Of a stretch of 64,000 bases of DNA, positions 1 through 11,196 are shown one piece after another. The DNA comes from Ryuthela nishihirai. Lineage: Eukaryota > Arthropoda > Arachnida > Araneae > Heptathelidae. A program made the position numbers and the translations under genes. The stretch spans positions 63,630,446-63,694,445 of the forward strand of contig JAWZYU010000013.1 of assembly GCA_038380435.1 (NCBI GenBank), in the 5' to 3' direction. The notes below the pieces were generated by a model. That model did not search any database and was not told the DNA's origin. It saw nothing but the letters and a program-made list of their open reading frames with translations. How positions within the stretch are numbered: the stretch's first letter is position 1; each line of letters begins with the position of its first letter.

Positions 1-949
1 GTACTCATATCCTTGAAGAGTATCACTAGCGGGTCTGCTGAGAAGCAAACCTCTGTGTTGAAGATGCTTTCCATCTTCCCTCCCTGAAAAAAGAAATTGA
101 AAATTATTTGTAAGAATCTGACTTTTGTCCATCTGGTTGGTCTCTTGCAAACCCAGAATATCTAATTTATAATGCTGGAATTCATAGAATAGAGATTATT
201 CTCTTGATGTGAGGACATCAAGAGAATAATCTCTATGCAACATCCTGACATTCCATGTGCATGCAGAGAGAAAATAATTAGAATTTTTAAAGAAACTATG
301 TTTATTGAGAGAGGAAGTGCCAACAATATCAAACAGTTCCCTAATCACCGGCATTGGTCAAAGACTTGTTCCTCCCTCTACTAAAGGCTGAAGCCATCTA
401 TACTGGAAGATTTCCACCAATGTAGGTTTGATGATGCTTGTAGGAGCAAGAGTTCAGGTACCTGCAATGGCCTCTGCTCAGGATTATCCATCAGCTGATA
501 AAACGTATGCTGTGAATCTAGTCACTTGGGACTGTTAACCCATAAACAAACAGAAAACACAGAAGATTTTTCCTCAACAGAAGCCTACCAGTGCAGCAAA
601 TGCCTACCTGGCAGCAAATTCAGAATCCATTATCAAACTCGGAGCCATAATTCAGGTTGGTTATATGGTCAGCACCAGTATCCTGTGTGGTTGATCACTC
701 CTCAGCAGAGTAGAAAAAAACAGAAAAGTAGCCATAGTAGTCTAGATCAGTAGACCAAACTGATCTTGCAGCCCTCCCCTTCCATAACTATCCACAAGAG
801 AGTATTCCTTTTAAATGGTACTAACGGTGTGCACCAAGAGAATATGGGGTCGTACTTTAAGTGCTAGGCCTGGCTGGTTCTGTGCATCATCACAGGGGAT
901 TGGTGCATAGCTCTCCTTCCAGTGAATAGCTAGCTACCATTTACAGACC
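1..949 (-). mobile_element. RTE-type LINE, 5' portion (antisense fragment)
   Basis: Read on the minus strand, 949 down to about 520 matches the 5' UTR of the full-length RTE at 21520-25188 (TCTGTAAATGG start, then the block with ACTGGAAGGAGAGCT). From about 480 down to 1 it matches the start of the endonuclease region, including the LQETRW-like part around 130-160. It is interrupted by frameshifts and continues past the left edge of the window. The outer end at about 949 coincides with the 5' end of the other copies. A short inverted duplication at 189-236 disrupts it. Confidence 0.8.
189..236. repeat. Perfect 22-bp hairpin inside the RTE fragment
   Basis: Arms 189-210 and 215-236 are exact reverse complements with a 4-nt loop (GAGG). 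Only the right arm is expected from comparison with the intact RTE copy, so the left arm is a local inverted copy of 22 nt. Confidence 0.9.
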
Positions 950-1050
950 AATAATAATATTAGTTACACAGAATGCCACAACATAATTCTAATCCCTTGT
1001 AGGGTCTGCAATGGCAGAGAAGGAGAAAAAGAAGAAAATGAAAGGAATTA

Positions 1051-1844
1051 CCGTATTTCTTTGATTCTAAGACACACTTTTTTTCCCATATAAACGTCTC
1101 TAAAAACAGGGTGCGTCTTAGAGTCGCATTTTTTTTTTTCAAATTTTCTCGCGCTTTGCACACGGCACCACACATTTTCTTTTTACGTGGAAACCCAGCC
1201 TCCAAGTTTGATCGTTACCGCATTCTCCAATTCCATTGGAGAATAAAGTGGCGTGGGTATTTTCCCACGCTTTCCAAATGTGAAGTCACCATTATTTCAT
1301 TATAGTGGAGTTCTGTGAGTGAATTATAGTGAGCTTGGAATCTGACTGTTGACTGACAACCTTCCGCTGACACCTTCCAGAAAAATTAAGAAAGCGTAGG
1401 CATCAAAATTGGCAGAATGGGTATCAACAGCTTGGAAGCTAATCCCAGAAAGTATAGTGCAGTACTCATTTAAAAAATGTTGCATCACCAACGCTCTCAA
1501 TGGCTTAGAAGACGATATATTATGGGATAATGGAGATAAAGATGGCTCAGAAGAATCAGACTCTGAATGTGAAGTAGACTCTGATACTGATGCAAGATAT
1601 GACGACTTGGAAGAATCAGACTCTAATATTGATTCAGAAGGAAGGGATGAATAACATACCTACTGATAAATAGGTACTATTGTTGTTAGTAAATTGAATT
1701 CCATTATAATAAAAATATTTGTTAGATATATTTTAGCGTTTTATTTTTTTTTCTCTTAGAATCAAAGCTTTTTTTTCCTGTTGGTGGTACTGAAATTAAG
1801 GTGCGTCTTACAATCGATGGCGTTTTAGAATCAAAGAAATATGG
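1051..1844 (+). mobile_element. Deleted pogo/Tigger-like DNA transposon
   Basis: The terminal inverted repeats begin CCGTATTTCTTTGATTCTAA (left) and CCATATTTCTTTGATTCTAA (right, reverse complement), flanked by TA dinucleotides at 1049-1050 and 1845-1846. A second motif, GTGCGTCTTA, lies near both ends. TIR sequence, TA duplication and the encoded C-terminus fit the Tc1/mariner superfamily, pogo branch (inference). At 794 bp most of the transposase gene is missing, so it is non-autonomous. Confidence 0.85.
1409..1654 (+). pseudogene. pogo-like transposase C-terminal remnant
   Basis: The open frame carries a segment of the type W...AW..IP...V..SFKKCCITNALNG followed by a long acidic Glu/Asp/Ser tail. 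This is the usual C-terminus of pogo/Tigger (CENP-B-like) transposases. The DNA-binding and DDE catalytic regions are absent. The frame sits between the two TIRs of the element at 1051-1844 and keeps its stop codon. Confidence 0.7.
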
Positions 1845-3039
1845 TATAATCACATATGTTTTGTTACAGACAAGTGTTTGGCAACAGAGATAGACAAACT
1901 GATTGAGGTCAGGAGACTACCCAATTTCTTAATAACCAAAGCTAAATAAAATAGTTATTTTAATAATTCAAAGTAAATTGTCTTGTTGGCAGAAAAACAA
2001 TTTGTATTAATACAAAAGAACTGAATGTGAGGTAAGTATGATATGAAGCCACAGTCTGTAATATATAAAATGCTCTTACTTACTGAGCTAGTGGCCATTA
2101 ATTGTTTTTCTTTTGATTTTGACTCTGAAGAATAGCTTTGGAATTTGTCATTGGTGTTAATTATATAGCCATTTGTCAGTCATATTGTACTTTTATGGCT
2201 ATGATCAAATGGATATTTTTGACGAGAAAGAAACTTGTGTGTCAAGGAGTAGATATGGGAGAAGACATGTAGTGTCACTTAGAAAATTATATAATATTAT
2301 AAAGTACCATTAATAGAAATTCAGTGGAATTCTTATCAGCTTTTTCATCTCAGTTTAGACATTTTATTGGCAGATATGGTGATACTTAAATTTTTTGGCA
2401 AATATCTGTTATTAGTAGCTGATACTATTCTACGACCATGACAAACTTTAAGAATGAAAGGTGGAAGTGATCATTTGAAAGGTTTAGTTCCATTTTCCCT
2501 TATAATCCTGTTAGAGTTGGAATTGATTATGAGTGGGAAATTGGTTAATATGTTCTTAACATAGATCAGAGGATGTAATGGAAAAGCCATAATATAGTGC
2601 ATTGAAGATTATTTCTTATGAGGTGATATAGGTACCATACTACAACAGTGAACATTTGAAATGTCCTGTAACCAAATTTTAAGGCTTTTCAGCTCATTCA
2701 AAGGATTAGTCATTGTAAGGTCTTGGGTTGTTGGATCAAATTCAATTTATTCCAACATGTTTTTTTTTTTGTATGCTCTTCAGTATAGTGTCAAAATTAT
2801 TGTTACCTATTTTAAAATAGTCTGTAGCTGCATCATCTACTACTACTGCAATCGAATCTAATTATAATGAATCCAGTATGTAGCAAACATTTGGCAATTA
2901 ACATCCTTAAATGCATGGTTTCAGCTCATGCTTATGGGTTCAATGTATTTTTCTTTGATTAAAGCAAATGTTTATAAATGAATATGTTTTACTTATAAGA
3001 GCTATAATCTAACTGAATGCATAAACTTTTCTTGGTATT
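1845..3039. other. AT-rich sequence with nothing recognised
   Basis: There are no coding exons, RNA genes or transposon ends that I can support. Open frames here are short and of low-complexity composition. Confidence 0.5.
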
Positions 3040-3190
3040 TGGCATCACACATACAAAATCTTCAAGCAGCCATGGGTTATGGTGTTTGAACCAGACTATA
3101 ATTCTCTGAACTTGTATGTTTTGAGCTACAGCTGCTGTATTTGGCCACTGTAGGTCAGTTCTAACAAGAACATGTTTCACGTTGTGTATG

Positions 3191-3559
3191 GGGCAGGGGT
3201 GACTCAGTTGGTAGCGCGCCAGGCTTGTAATCTGTACTTCCCAGGTTCGAGTCCCAGCTGTGTCAGCATTGAGATTTATTTCCTCAAATTTCCCTGCCCT
3301 GTCCGCGGTCAGTAGGGACACCAATGGGCTTGGAAAGGGCTGTCCATCGGATGGAATGTTAAGTCGTGGCCCCATGTGTGGGAGAGCAATACCCTGTGCA
3401 CGTTACATTGGATGGCCTTGACAGGAGGCTACCATCTGTTTCCCAACAGCTGTTCTAGTGGTTCCCCTCTCCCAACCTTCTCTGAGCCTTCGGGGTCCAT
3501 GTGACCTGGCCATTTAGCCCATGGTATGCAAAATAGTACTGCTCAGAGATAACCCAACT
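3191..3559 (+). mobile_element. tRNA-derived SINE, family A, copy 1
   Basis: The head resembles a tRNA: A-box-like GTGACTCAGTTGG and B-box GGTTCGAGTCC. A body of about 300 bp follows, ending in a CAGAGATAACCCAAC-type tail. It is flanked by an imperfect 13-bp target-site duplication (CACGTTGT..ATG at 3178-3190 and 3560-3572), which places the insertion inside the RTE fragment. This family has nine copies in the window. Its head reads like a Met- or Thr-type tRNA with CGT at the anticodon position in the better copies. Confidence 0.9.
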
Positions 3560-3900
3560 CACGTTGTCCATGCTACATCTTAGTTCTCCCACTTTTTCTG
3601 GGGTCTTTGGCACAATGTTCATAACCCTGTTCAGCAACTGTAGCTATGCATATGTGCAACATGGCCAAACCAACACAGTCTCTCTCTGCACAATGTGCTG
3701 CTCAAAGGTAGTTGTAAACTCCTTTGCCTAACCTCATCATTACATACAAAGTCAAACCACCTAATGCCCAAGATACTGATAAGCATCTAGAATCAAAGGC
3801 ATCAAGTTTCCTGTTACCTTACTGACAAAGAGAAAGTTTCACTACTGTAATTATCTTTAGAAAAGACTAAAGTATTGGATAGCCTAATTTTAGTCTTTAA

Positions 3901-4009
3901 CCTTTTAATGCCCAAGAAATTTCAGAAAAGGGTAGAGGGTATTAAAGACACAAGAATAGTAGTATTTGGGCATCCATTTCAAATTTGGGCCATTATGGAC
4001 ATTAAAGGG
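3901..4009. mobile_element. piggyBac-like MITE (109 bp)
   Basis: TTAA flanks both ends (3897-3900 and 4010-4013). The termini are CCTTTTAATGCCC and, reverse-complemented, CCCTTTAATGTCC. TTAA duplication with CCYTTTAATG ends is the piggyBac signature. It is inserted in the antisense RTE fragment and has no coding capacity. Confidence 0.8.
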
Positions 4010-4604
4010 TTAAGATATATATGCATATTTTTTCGCCTAAAATCTCAGGAGCAATCCACACATCACCATTATCTGTTACCCAACTCCTGAAATAATTAAA
4101 CTGAAACACTTGCTCAAGGGTGTAACCATTCAAATCAACTGAAGCATAACCTGCCTGACCAGTTTTCATCACTTTAGTTTACTCTGTTTATTACCAAATC
4201 TTCTCTTATCACCAGTCTCATTAACAGTGCTAATGAAAGAATTCATTTCATGAACATCATTTGCCAAAGTTGCCAAATCATCAGCCTAATTTAAATCAGA
4301 AATTTTCAAATCTCTAGACTATTTAATCCAAAATCTTCCTCTTACAGGGAATTCCACATAACATGTTCAGATGCCAAACTAAAGGGAAAAGGAGAGAAAA
4401 TGCACCCTTGTCAAATTCCAGTAGCAAAGGAGCTAAATCAATTGCCGTAAGCAATTGCAACTCTTACAAACTCTTACATGATTCAGCATTCTTATATAGA
4501 ACTTTCAAATTAAATTTAAATACAACAGTTATGCTGTTAAATGATCATTCTAAAGGATAATTTACCAGTCTGGAGAATACCATTGTAATACAATCCATTA
4601 AATG

Positions 4605-5455
4605 ATGTAATGAATGCTACTAAAGATTAAACTTGCCACTTAGCAACTTTCACAAGTAAAGATGATGTCACAAACTAAGACTTGATATGCTTTGATTAAG
4701 CATCTCCTTTTTTAAGTTTCGCTGGCTCATGTATTATTACCTGCAGAATAACATGTTGAATCATAGATGTTGTGGCATTTGTATGTTGTTGTTTGGTGGT
4801 AACCTATTGACTTATATGCATAGAATTAAATCTTTGATACTAGTCCTTTGATGTTGTTTTCACTAGAAGGTAGATGCTGACAGTTTGAGCTTTGATGACG
4901 TGTGTAGCTACAATAGGCACATTTTCATCAGATGCAGATGTTATTATGGACTACATATCAAGCCACATTCCAGACTAGTAACTATTTAAAAAGTTTTAGA
5001 AAACTTTTGAAATCATTCCTTAAAATGTGGCAGTTATTGATTTCAATGGACAATTTTAAATAAAAGTTCTTTAAAGCTATTTTAATGCACAAGTTTTCTA
5101 AAGAAAAAGGTTACTGCTCTGGGAAAGTGGCTGGATGGGCAGTGCACAATAAAATCTACATCTGTTGAAAATGTACCTATTTAAACTGCAAATGTCATCA
5201 AAGCTCAAAATTGTCAGCATCTTCCTTCTGGGAAAACAACACTGAAGGACTGGTATCATTGATATGCTAAGGATATGAGTCAGTAGGTTTTCACCAAACA
5301 ACAAGTGCCACAACATATGTGAGCCAGTGAAACTTCAAGGAGATGTTTATCAAAGCACATCAAGTCCCAGCTTTTACGTTATCTTTGGGCATCTTCACTT
5401 GTGAAAGATAGCTAAGTAAGTGATGCAAGCTTAATCTAGGATTAGTAGGGACTCA
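4605..5455. repeat. Long imperfect inverted repeat (foldback-like element)
   Basis: Arms of about 340 bp (roughly 4605-4950 and 5130-5455) are reverse complements with mismatches and small gaps. Paired motifs include ACTTTCACAAGT / ACTTGTGAAAG and GAGCTTTGATGA / TCATCAAAGCTC. It separates two pieces of an antisense RTE copy and so is probably a mobile insertion. No protein is visible and the borders are approximate. Confidence 0.7.
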
Positions 5456-5499
5456 GTCTTGCACACACCCAACTTTAAGAAATATGTTGCATGCAGAGT

Positions 5500-5745
5500 C
5501 TTGTCACTCAAATAATTCTCTTATTCTTCGTTTTAGAAAAAACAGTACTATTTCAAGAAAAGCTTGTTTAAAATGGTCCAATTCTTCCCCAGCTTCAGTA
5601 ATAAGCAAACCATGATCATTATAGACTGCAAACCATGATCATTATAGACTAAATAACTTATTTTGATAAGCTTTGGCTATATATAGGTCCTTCAGAGATT
5701 TAGTGTTAAAGGTAATTTTTTTTACCTCAGGTTAACATTTCTTAG
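5500..5745 (-). mobile_element. RTE-type LINE fragment (antisense)
   Basis: The minus strand matches the endonuclease-RT linker of the RTE family (counterpart of about 23020-23210 in the intact copy). It is probably the continuation of the copy at 3040-4600. It contains a 24-bp tandem duplication (GCAAACCATGATCATTATAG unit, 5602-5649). Confidence 0.7.
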
Positions 5746-6489
5746 TAGTAATGTTTTTTGCATAACTTAAATAAAGTTAAAAGTACACTACTTTGACTCA
5801 GAGGGAGTAAAAGAAAAGAAACGAAAATTGGCCACAACCTGTTGCACTGCTTTTGCATATTCCTCTTCCTCAAGGCCTGTGGATGTCATTGGCTTGTGCC
5901 ACTTTGACTTATATCCCTTCTATCTCTTCGAGATATGACATCCTCTCATTTTGAGTGCCAGCGTATTATGTGGCACATATCAATTGTATTACTATTTAAA
6001 GAGATTTAAAATGGCTAAAGACTAAGTTTTTAATTAAGGCTGCCTAATGAGTATTAAAATGTTATTTATTGTATCAAAGTTTTCAAAAAAATTAGTATGA
6101 ATTTTGTTGAGATAGGAAGGGGGATGATTTCTCTCCCCCCCCTTTCCTATCTCTGAATACAGTATAAAGTTTCTTGGCACAGCCATTCCCATGATGCTCA
6201 TAACTGGACTGCCCAAGAAGGTATCTGGCAGCCAAAGGGAACCATTGATGCCAAAATGGACAATTGTAGTGGCAGGTAATTGGTGAGGTCAGCGGAGGTC
6301 ACCTGATAAGTAGATGCTGGCTGCCGCCACATAAATTTAAAGTTAAGGAAGAACACTTTTCTCTCTCTGCATGCTTTGTACTTGGCTACAACAGTCATGT
6401 CAGGGACTGCTGTTAAATATCCTTTGTTTTAATCAGCAAGGCTGTGCCCCACTTGGAGGCTGTTGTAGGCCTGAGTTCGGTTTGCAGGG
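5746..6489. other. Unassigned, probably repetitive sequence
   Basis: No homology I can name. The segment 6034-6480 has a mixed-composition, LTR-like look (C/T-rich run at 6136-6150), but I found no second copy in the window. The TSD of the SINE at 6490 begins at its right edge. Confidence 0.35.
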
Positions 6490-6882
6490 TTCGGTTGGGT
6501 TGTTTTACCTCTGAGCGGCACTTTTTTGCACACCATGGGCTAAATGGCCAGGTCACATGGACCCCGAAGGCTCAGAGAAGGTTGGGGGAGGGGACCCACT
6601 GGAACAGCTGTTGGGAGACAGATGATAGCCTCCCGTCAAGGCCATCCAGCGTGTTCTTTAACGTGCACAGGGTATGGCTCTCCCACACACGGGACCACGA
6701 CTTAACATCCCATCCAGCGGACGGTGGCCTTTTTAAGTAAGCTCCTCGGTGTCCCCTACTGACTGTGGGCAGGGTGGAGAATTTTTCGGAGATAAATCTC
6801 AACGCTGACCCAACTGGGACTTGAACCTGGGAACTACAGATTACGAGCCTGGCATGCTACCGACTGAGCCACCCCCGTCCCC
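6490..6882 (-). mobile_element. tRNA-derived SINE, family A, copy 2
   Basis: A full-length antisense copy: the tRNA-like head lies at about 6800-6882 (reverse complement has the GGCTCAGTCGG and GGTTCAAGTCC boxes) and the tail at 6490-6520. An 11-bp target-site duplication, GGTTTGCAGGG / GGTTTGCAAGG, flanks it at 6479-6489 and 6883-6893. The open frames across it are incidental. Confidence 0.92.
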
Positions 6883-6893
6883 GGTTTGCAAGG

Positions 6894-7333
6894 ATAGGCA
6901 AACAGATTTCAATACAAGACCACAGTATTGGTCACCCTATTGTTGTATATATGTGTAAATATGTGTAAATAAATATTTAATTTGAAGTCATTGTTTTGAG
7001 CTCTCAAACCATCAGATAGGTCACATTTTCCTGACTAGAGTTAGACTTGCAAGAAAAGAACATACATGAAAGTGCACCGACCACAAATAGCATAAGCTAG
7101 TAGATGCCAGCAGGAGGTGGCTTTTACAAATTGTGATACCTTTAACGTAAAAAAGCTTAAATATTACATTTATGTGTGTTTTAATAATTTTTAACAAGTA
7201 ATAAAAATTTTCAGAAAATTGATATTGGCCTAATAGAGATCCGAACTCATTATCTAATTAGTAATGCTCTTACTTTGTTGTGAAAAATGTCAAATACAGA
7301 GTATCTAGGGTAAAATCTAGCAATAAATAAAAA
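6894..7333. other. AT-rich sequence with nothing recognised
   Basis: No exon, RNA gene or repeat boundary is visible. Confidence 0.45.
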
Positions 7334-8441
7334 GCCAGTTCACTGTTTTAATGCAGCTTGTGGTAAAAGACAAATAAACCCACCAAGCTTTGTTAGTAGA
7401 AGCATGGCATCACTATCCCGCACACCTACCACATGGCAGTTGGTTTGCCCAAAATGGTGCCATTCAAGTGCATAAGAAAGTTGGAGGACTGTTATTGGTG
7501 TGCCAGATTCGAGTTTCAAGTTACAGTGCAGAGGATATTTAAACAAAACTACCAACAAGAGCCACCAGAGAGACATAGTAGCAGCATGTGTGAAAAGTTT
7601 CTTGAAACAGGTTCACTCATAAAGAAAAGTGAGAATGTAATCCCTCTGGAAGTTAGGGGATGGCATAGTTATCCAGTATATACAACTACACATCTCTATG
7701 CTATTCTTGATGAAAAAAGAAAGCAACTTCACCCCTACTGAGGTGACACCATGCATTTACATTTTGATTGTCATGTTCAAGCTCCCTCATTTCATGGGGA
7801 TTTGGGAACCTTATATCTGGCAGTTGTGTTTGCTGACTCTTCTGGGAATATGAAATGTCAATTTTTCTGTGAATACCACCTTCTGGAGAAATGCTTTGTC
7901 ATTGTCCACTTTGGATAGCATAGGCAATGCAAATTTCGTAGTCTATCATATGGTTTCAGCTTCTGTAATAATTAGATTTTGTAGGCACAAAGATGCAACT
8001 TCTTGGGAATAGCATCATGGGTGGTCAATCTTGAGATCCCTAGTTCTCTGCTGGCAAGGTGAATGGATTTCTTTGAACTGTGCAGGAACATTTTATGAAT
8101 GTTATCAACTTGTTGATTAGATGCTTTCTTACCACTCTCTCTTTCTTTATGAGTGAGCTGTTTCAAGCAACTTTTTCTGCCTTGCTGTTACTGTGTCTCT
8201 CTCAAGTAGCTCCTGTTGGTATTTTTGTTTCAATATCCTCTGCACTGTCAATGAAAAATTGAATTCAGTAAGCCAATAATAGCACTATACTTTCTGCTGC
8301 ACTTGAATGGTGACATTTTGGAAAAACAACTGCTGCATGGCCGGCATGAAGGGCACTGGTACCACAAGTCTACCAATGAAACTTAGTTTTGCTGTCTTTT
8401 ACTGCAAACTGCATGTTCTTCACTGCATTAAACAGTGAATT
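7334..8441 (-). mobile_element. Tc1/mariner-superfamily remnant with long inverted termini
   Basis: The left part (7334 to about 7660) and right part (about 7960-8441) form an imperfect inverted repeat, starting with CAGTTCACTGTTTTAATGCAG on the left. On the minus strand the right arm encodes a helix-turn-helix of the DUF4817 type (SIHLASRELGIS). Toward 7690 come remnants of a DDE transposase (HEMRELEHDNQNVNAWC-like) with frameshifts. The left arm repeats the N-terminal coding part on the + strand. Class and borders are inferred; the element is dead. Confidence 0.6.
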
Positions 8442-8456
8442 GTATTACTTTTTTTG

Positions 8457-10570
8457 ATTAAAATTAAATTGAATTATTTAATTCTCTATGACACTTTTAA
8501 ATGTTTTTAAGCACTTCAACAAATGTTCTATGCTATCAAGTATCAAAAGATATTAAGGATATATTTACGTACCATACTGCAGAGGATGGGTAGTAACAGG
8601 AACTTCTGGGATGCTTTCGAGTGACAAGTTCAATAATCTTCGACATTCTTGCCAGCAAGTGATGCCTCAGTAGAGTTTGTGAAAATGATCAGGGATGCTG
8701 ATAATTTATTTGCTTTGGTGAAAAAAAATAACTAATTATACTTTTAAAGCATAGAGTGCTTAAAAAACTTTAAGTTCCACAACACACATTTCGCGCCTTT
8801 GGGCACATTATCAGGTGGGAAGTGAGCAGCTTAAGCTAATGCATGAGAGGCAGTTGGTTGCTGAGTGGGAGAGGGTGGGATGCCATGAATTGTCAGTGGC
8901 TCAAGCTCTGAGGTTCGAAGTGGTCGGTGGATATTTGGGTGGCCATAAATGTGACGGAGGTTGGAAGAGGGTGTGGGATTATGGGAACTCCAAGATCAGC
9001 GAGGGTCGAGAGAAGCTTCATTTTGTGAATAGATTAAAATATAGGTATAATGAGTGGGATACTTTTATTAAGTTTATAAATTTCGTAAATTAAATTTTGG
9101 GGTTAAAATAACTATATTAGTGAGGGCCTAAATAATGGTTTTCATATCGGTATTGATATTGGGAATTGTGTGTGTGTGTGTGTGTGGGGGGGGGGGTTAT
9201 ATTTTAATTGCTGATTTTTAGGTTGCATTATGGAAGTATTCTAAAGGGTTTGAGGGTGTGCTTGTTAATGCAGGTTGGAGATGATGATCAGCGATGAGAA
9301 AGGAGTGTTTAGGAGTGTGTGGTATTTCTGAGATGTATGTTATATCCCCTAAGGATCCGACGCCACACTGGAGGAAGGGGGACAATGTCTGTATTGCAGA
9401 ATTCAGTTAATTTTACATTAATGAAAATATTTTCTGTGAGGCTAGTTGAATTTGGTAGGAGGGAATATTATAATTTTTGCTGAGTAAAAAGGTAGTTTGT
9501 ATTTGGTCGAAAACAATCTACCCACCAATTTTCACTCAGCTAAAATTATAATATTCCCACTTACAAAATTCCAACTAGCCATCACAAAAAATATCTTCAT
9601 TAATGTAAAATTAACCAAATTCTGCAACACATTGTCCTCTTTCCACCAGCGTGGTGTCTGATATTTAGGGGATATAACATACACCTCGGAAATACCATGC
9701 CCCCCTAAACACTCTCCTTTCTTATCGCTGATCACCATCTCCAACCTGCGTTAATCCCCCCCCCCAAACCCTTTAGAATATTTCCATAATGCATCCAAAA
9801 ATCGGCGATTAAAATATTCCCCCCCTCACATACACAATTCCCAATATCAATACCGATATGAAAACCATTATTCAGGCCCTCACTAACATAGTTATTTTAA
9901 TCCCAAAATTTAGTTTACGAAATTTATAAACTTAATAAAAGTATCCCACTAATTATAACTATATTTTAATATATTCACAAAATGAAACTTCCCTCAACAC
10001 TCGCTGATCTTGGAGAGATCCCATAATCCCACACCTTCTTCCAACCTCCATCATATGCAGATTGCATTACAGCCACCCTCACATCTGCCAACCACTCCGA
10101 ACCTCAGAACTTGAGCTACTGACAATTCAATTTATGGCACACCACACCTCCCCCACTCAACAACCAACTGCTTCTCATGCATTGGCTTAAGCTGCTCACT
10201 TTCACTTGACGATGTGCCCAAATTAAGGGTGCGAAATGCACGTCGTGGAACTAAAAGTTTTTTAAACTCGGTGCTATCAAAAGTATAGCTGGTTATTTCT
10301 TTCACCAAAGCAAATAAATTATCAGCATCCCTGATCATTTTCACAAACTCTACTGAGGCATCACTTGCTGGCAAGAATGTTGAAGACTATTAAACTTGTC
10401 ACTTGAAAGCATCCCAAAAGTTCCTGTTTTACTACCCATCCTTTGCGGTATGATATGTAAATCTCTCCTTAATATCTTTTGATACTTGATAGCATAGAAC
10501 ATTTGTTGAAGTGCTTAAAAACATTTAAAAGTGTCGTAGAGAATTAAAGACTTCAATTTAATTTTAATTG
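8457..10570. repeat. Large inverted repeat with about 1-kb arms
   Basis: Arms at roughly 8457-9497 and 9510-10570 are reverse complements at an estimated 80-90% identity, with a hairpin turn near 9500. Both arms carry the same coding-like stretch reading toward the centre: SEQLK.MHE.QLV.EW on + at 8821-8880 and on - near 10190-10140, ending in NEWDTFIKFINFVN-stop on the + arm. I do not recognise the protein. A (TG)n/(G)n tract at 9167-9198 is inserted in the left arm. It may be a foldback-type element or a tail-to-tail pair. Confidence 0.75.
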
Positions 10571-11149
10571 CTACACTGTGAACCTCTACTGTAATTTTTG
10601 TTACTTTTTTTATTGGTAGCTTTTGTCATGAACACCCTGTATAGTCAATATATCACATATATATTTTTCTTTAAATGATATTTTTATGACTTATAAAAAT
10701 AACTTCTGTTATGTAAGTTTACTGTGCATCTTGTAAATTGTAAGCCTCATTTTTAACCAGAGGCATAGTTTTGCATATACATTGATTAGTAGGTAGCTAA
10801 TTGAGTGAGAGAGCTAGCAGTAAAAGTAATCACAATGTCTGCTTTCCACTGAAATATTTGGAATACTAAGGTTCCATAGTACATTGCAAACTTTGCCTAT
10901 GCTGTTAGCACCAAAAAGCACAACTAGTTATTAAAGCTAATCTTGCTTTTAATAGCTTGAGTTGTTCCTTTCCAATGCCTATGATTGATGAATATGTGCA
11001 AGATTTCTCATAGTCAAAGAATTAATTGAAATCAATTGCACAGAAATAAAAATCAGCAGATATGACAGATGATTGTGGGTTTGGATCCAATATATTTTTT
11101 TTGCTGTTTTTTAACATGTTTCTAAATTACTGCCTAAATTATTTTTTAG
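10571..11149. other. AT-rich sequence upstream of the first visible erlin exon
   Basis: Nothing recognised except the polypyrimidine tract and AG acceptor at its right end. Confidence 0.5.
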
Positions 11150-11196
11150 GTAACTCTACAAACAGATGAAGTGAAAAATGTTCCCTGTGGAACAAG
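11150..11196 (+). CDS. erlin: Erlin internal exon (first one visible)
   Basis: The exon is 47 nt, preceded by a T-rich tract and AG at 11148-11149 and followed by donor GTATGC. It reads VTLQTDEVKNVPCGT plus two bases of a Ser codon, which matches the start of the SPFH core in animal erlins. Erlins are ER-membrane proteins in cholesterol-rich domains; they form a large complex with the ubiquitin ligase RNF170 that binds activated IP3 receptors for ER-associated degradation (known for the family). The donor phase (2) matches the acceptor phase of the exon at 13959. The preceding exons (transmembrane N-terminus, YYRGGALL-type segment) were looked for in 1-11149 and not found, so they lie before the window or are hidden from manual reading. 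Whether this is an erlin-1 or erlin-2 ortholog cannot be decided; many invertebrates have a single gene. Confidence 0.93.

Larger units (their letters stand above)
3040..4600 (-). mobile_element. RTE-type LINE, 3' half (antisense, old)
   Basis: On the minus strand this matches the RT and C-terminal region of the RTE family: a GCILSPFLFS-like block near 4400, the YADD region near 4290, the WFGHVA region near 3660 and the CCCATGGCTGCTTGA end near 3075. The tail is followed by TTTTGTATG rather than the GAT repeat of younger copies. A SINE (3191-3559) and a piggyBac MITE (3901-4009) are inserted in it. Frames are broken throughout. Confidence 0.8.

Noticed and set aside
3191..3270. tRNA gene candidates in the SINE heads
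   Set aside because: The tRNA-like parts have mismatched stems, no proper acceptor pairing, and are always attached to the same SINE body.
6444..6802. Open frames across family A SINEs (also at 46497-46841, 52346-52561, 59469-59732)
   Set aside because: The recurring protein-like readings are translations of either strand of the SINE body, identical between insertions with no coding context.
9167..9198. (TG)n followed by (G)n
   Set aside because: An ordinary microsatellite within the inverted repeat arm.
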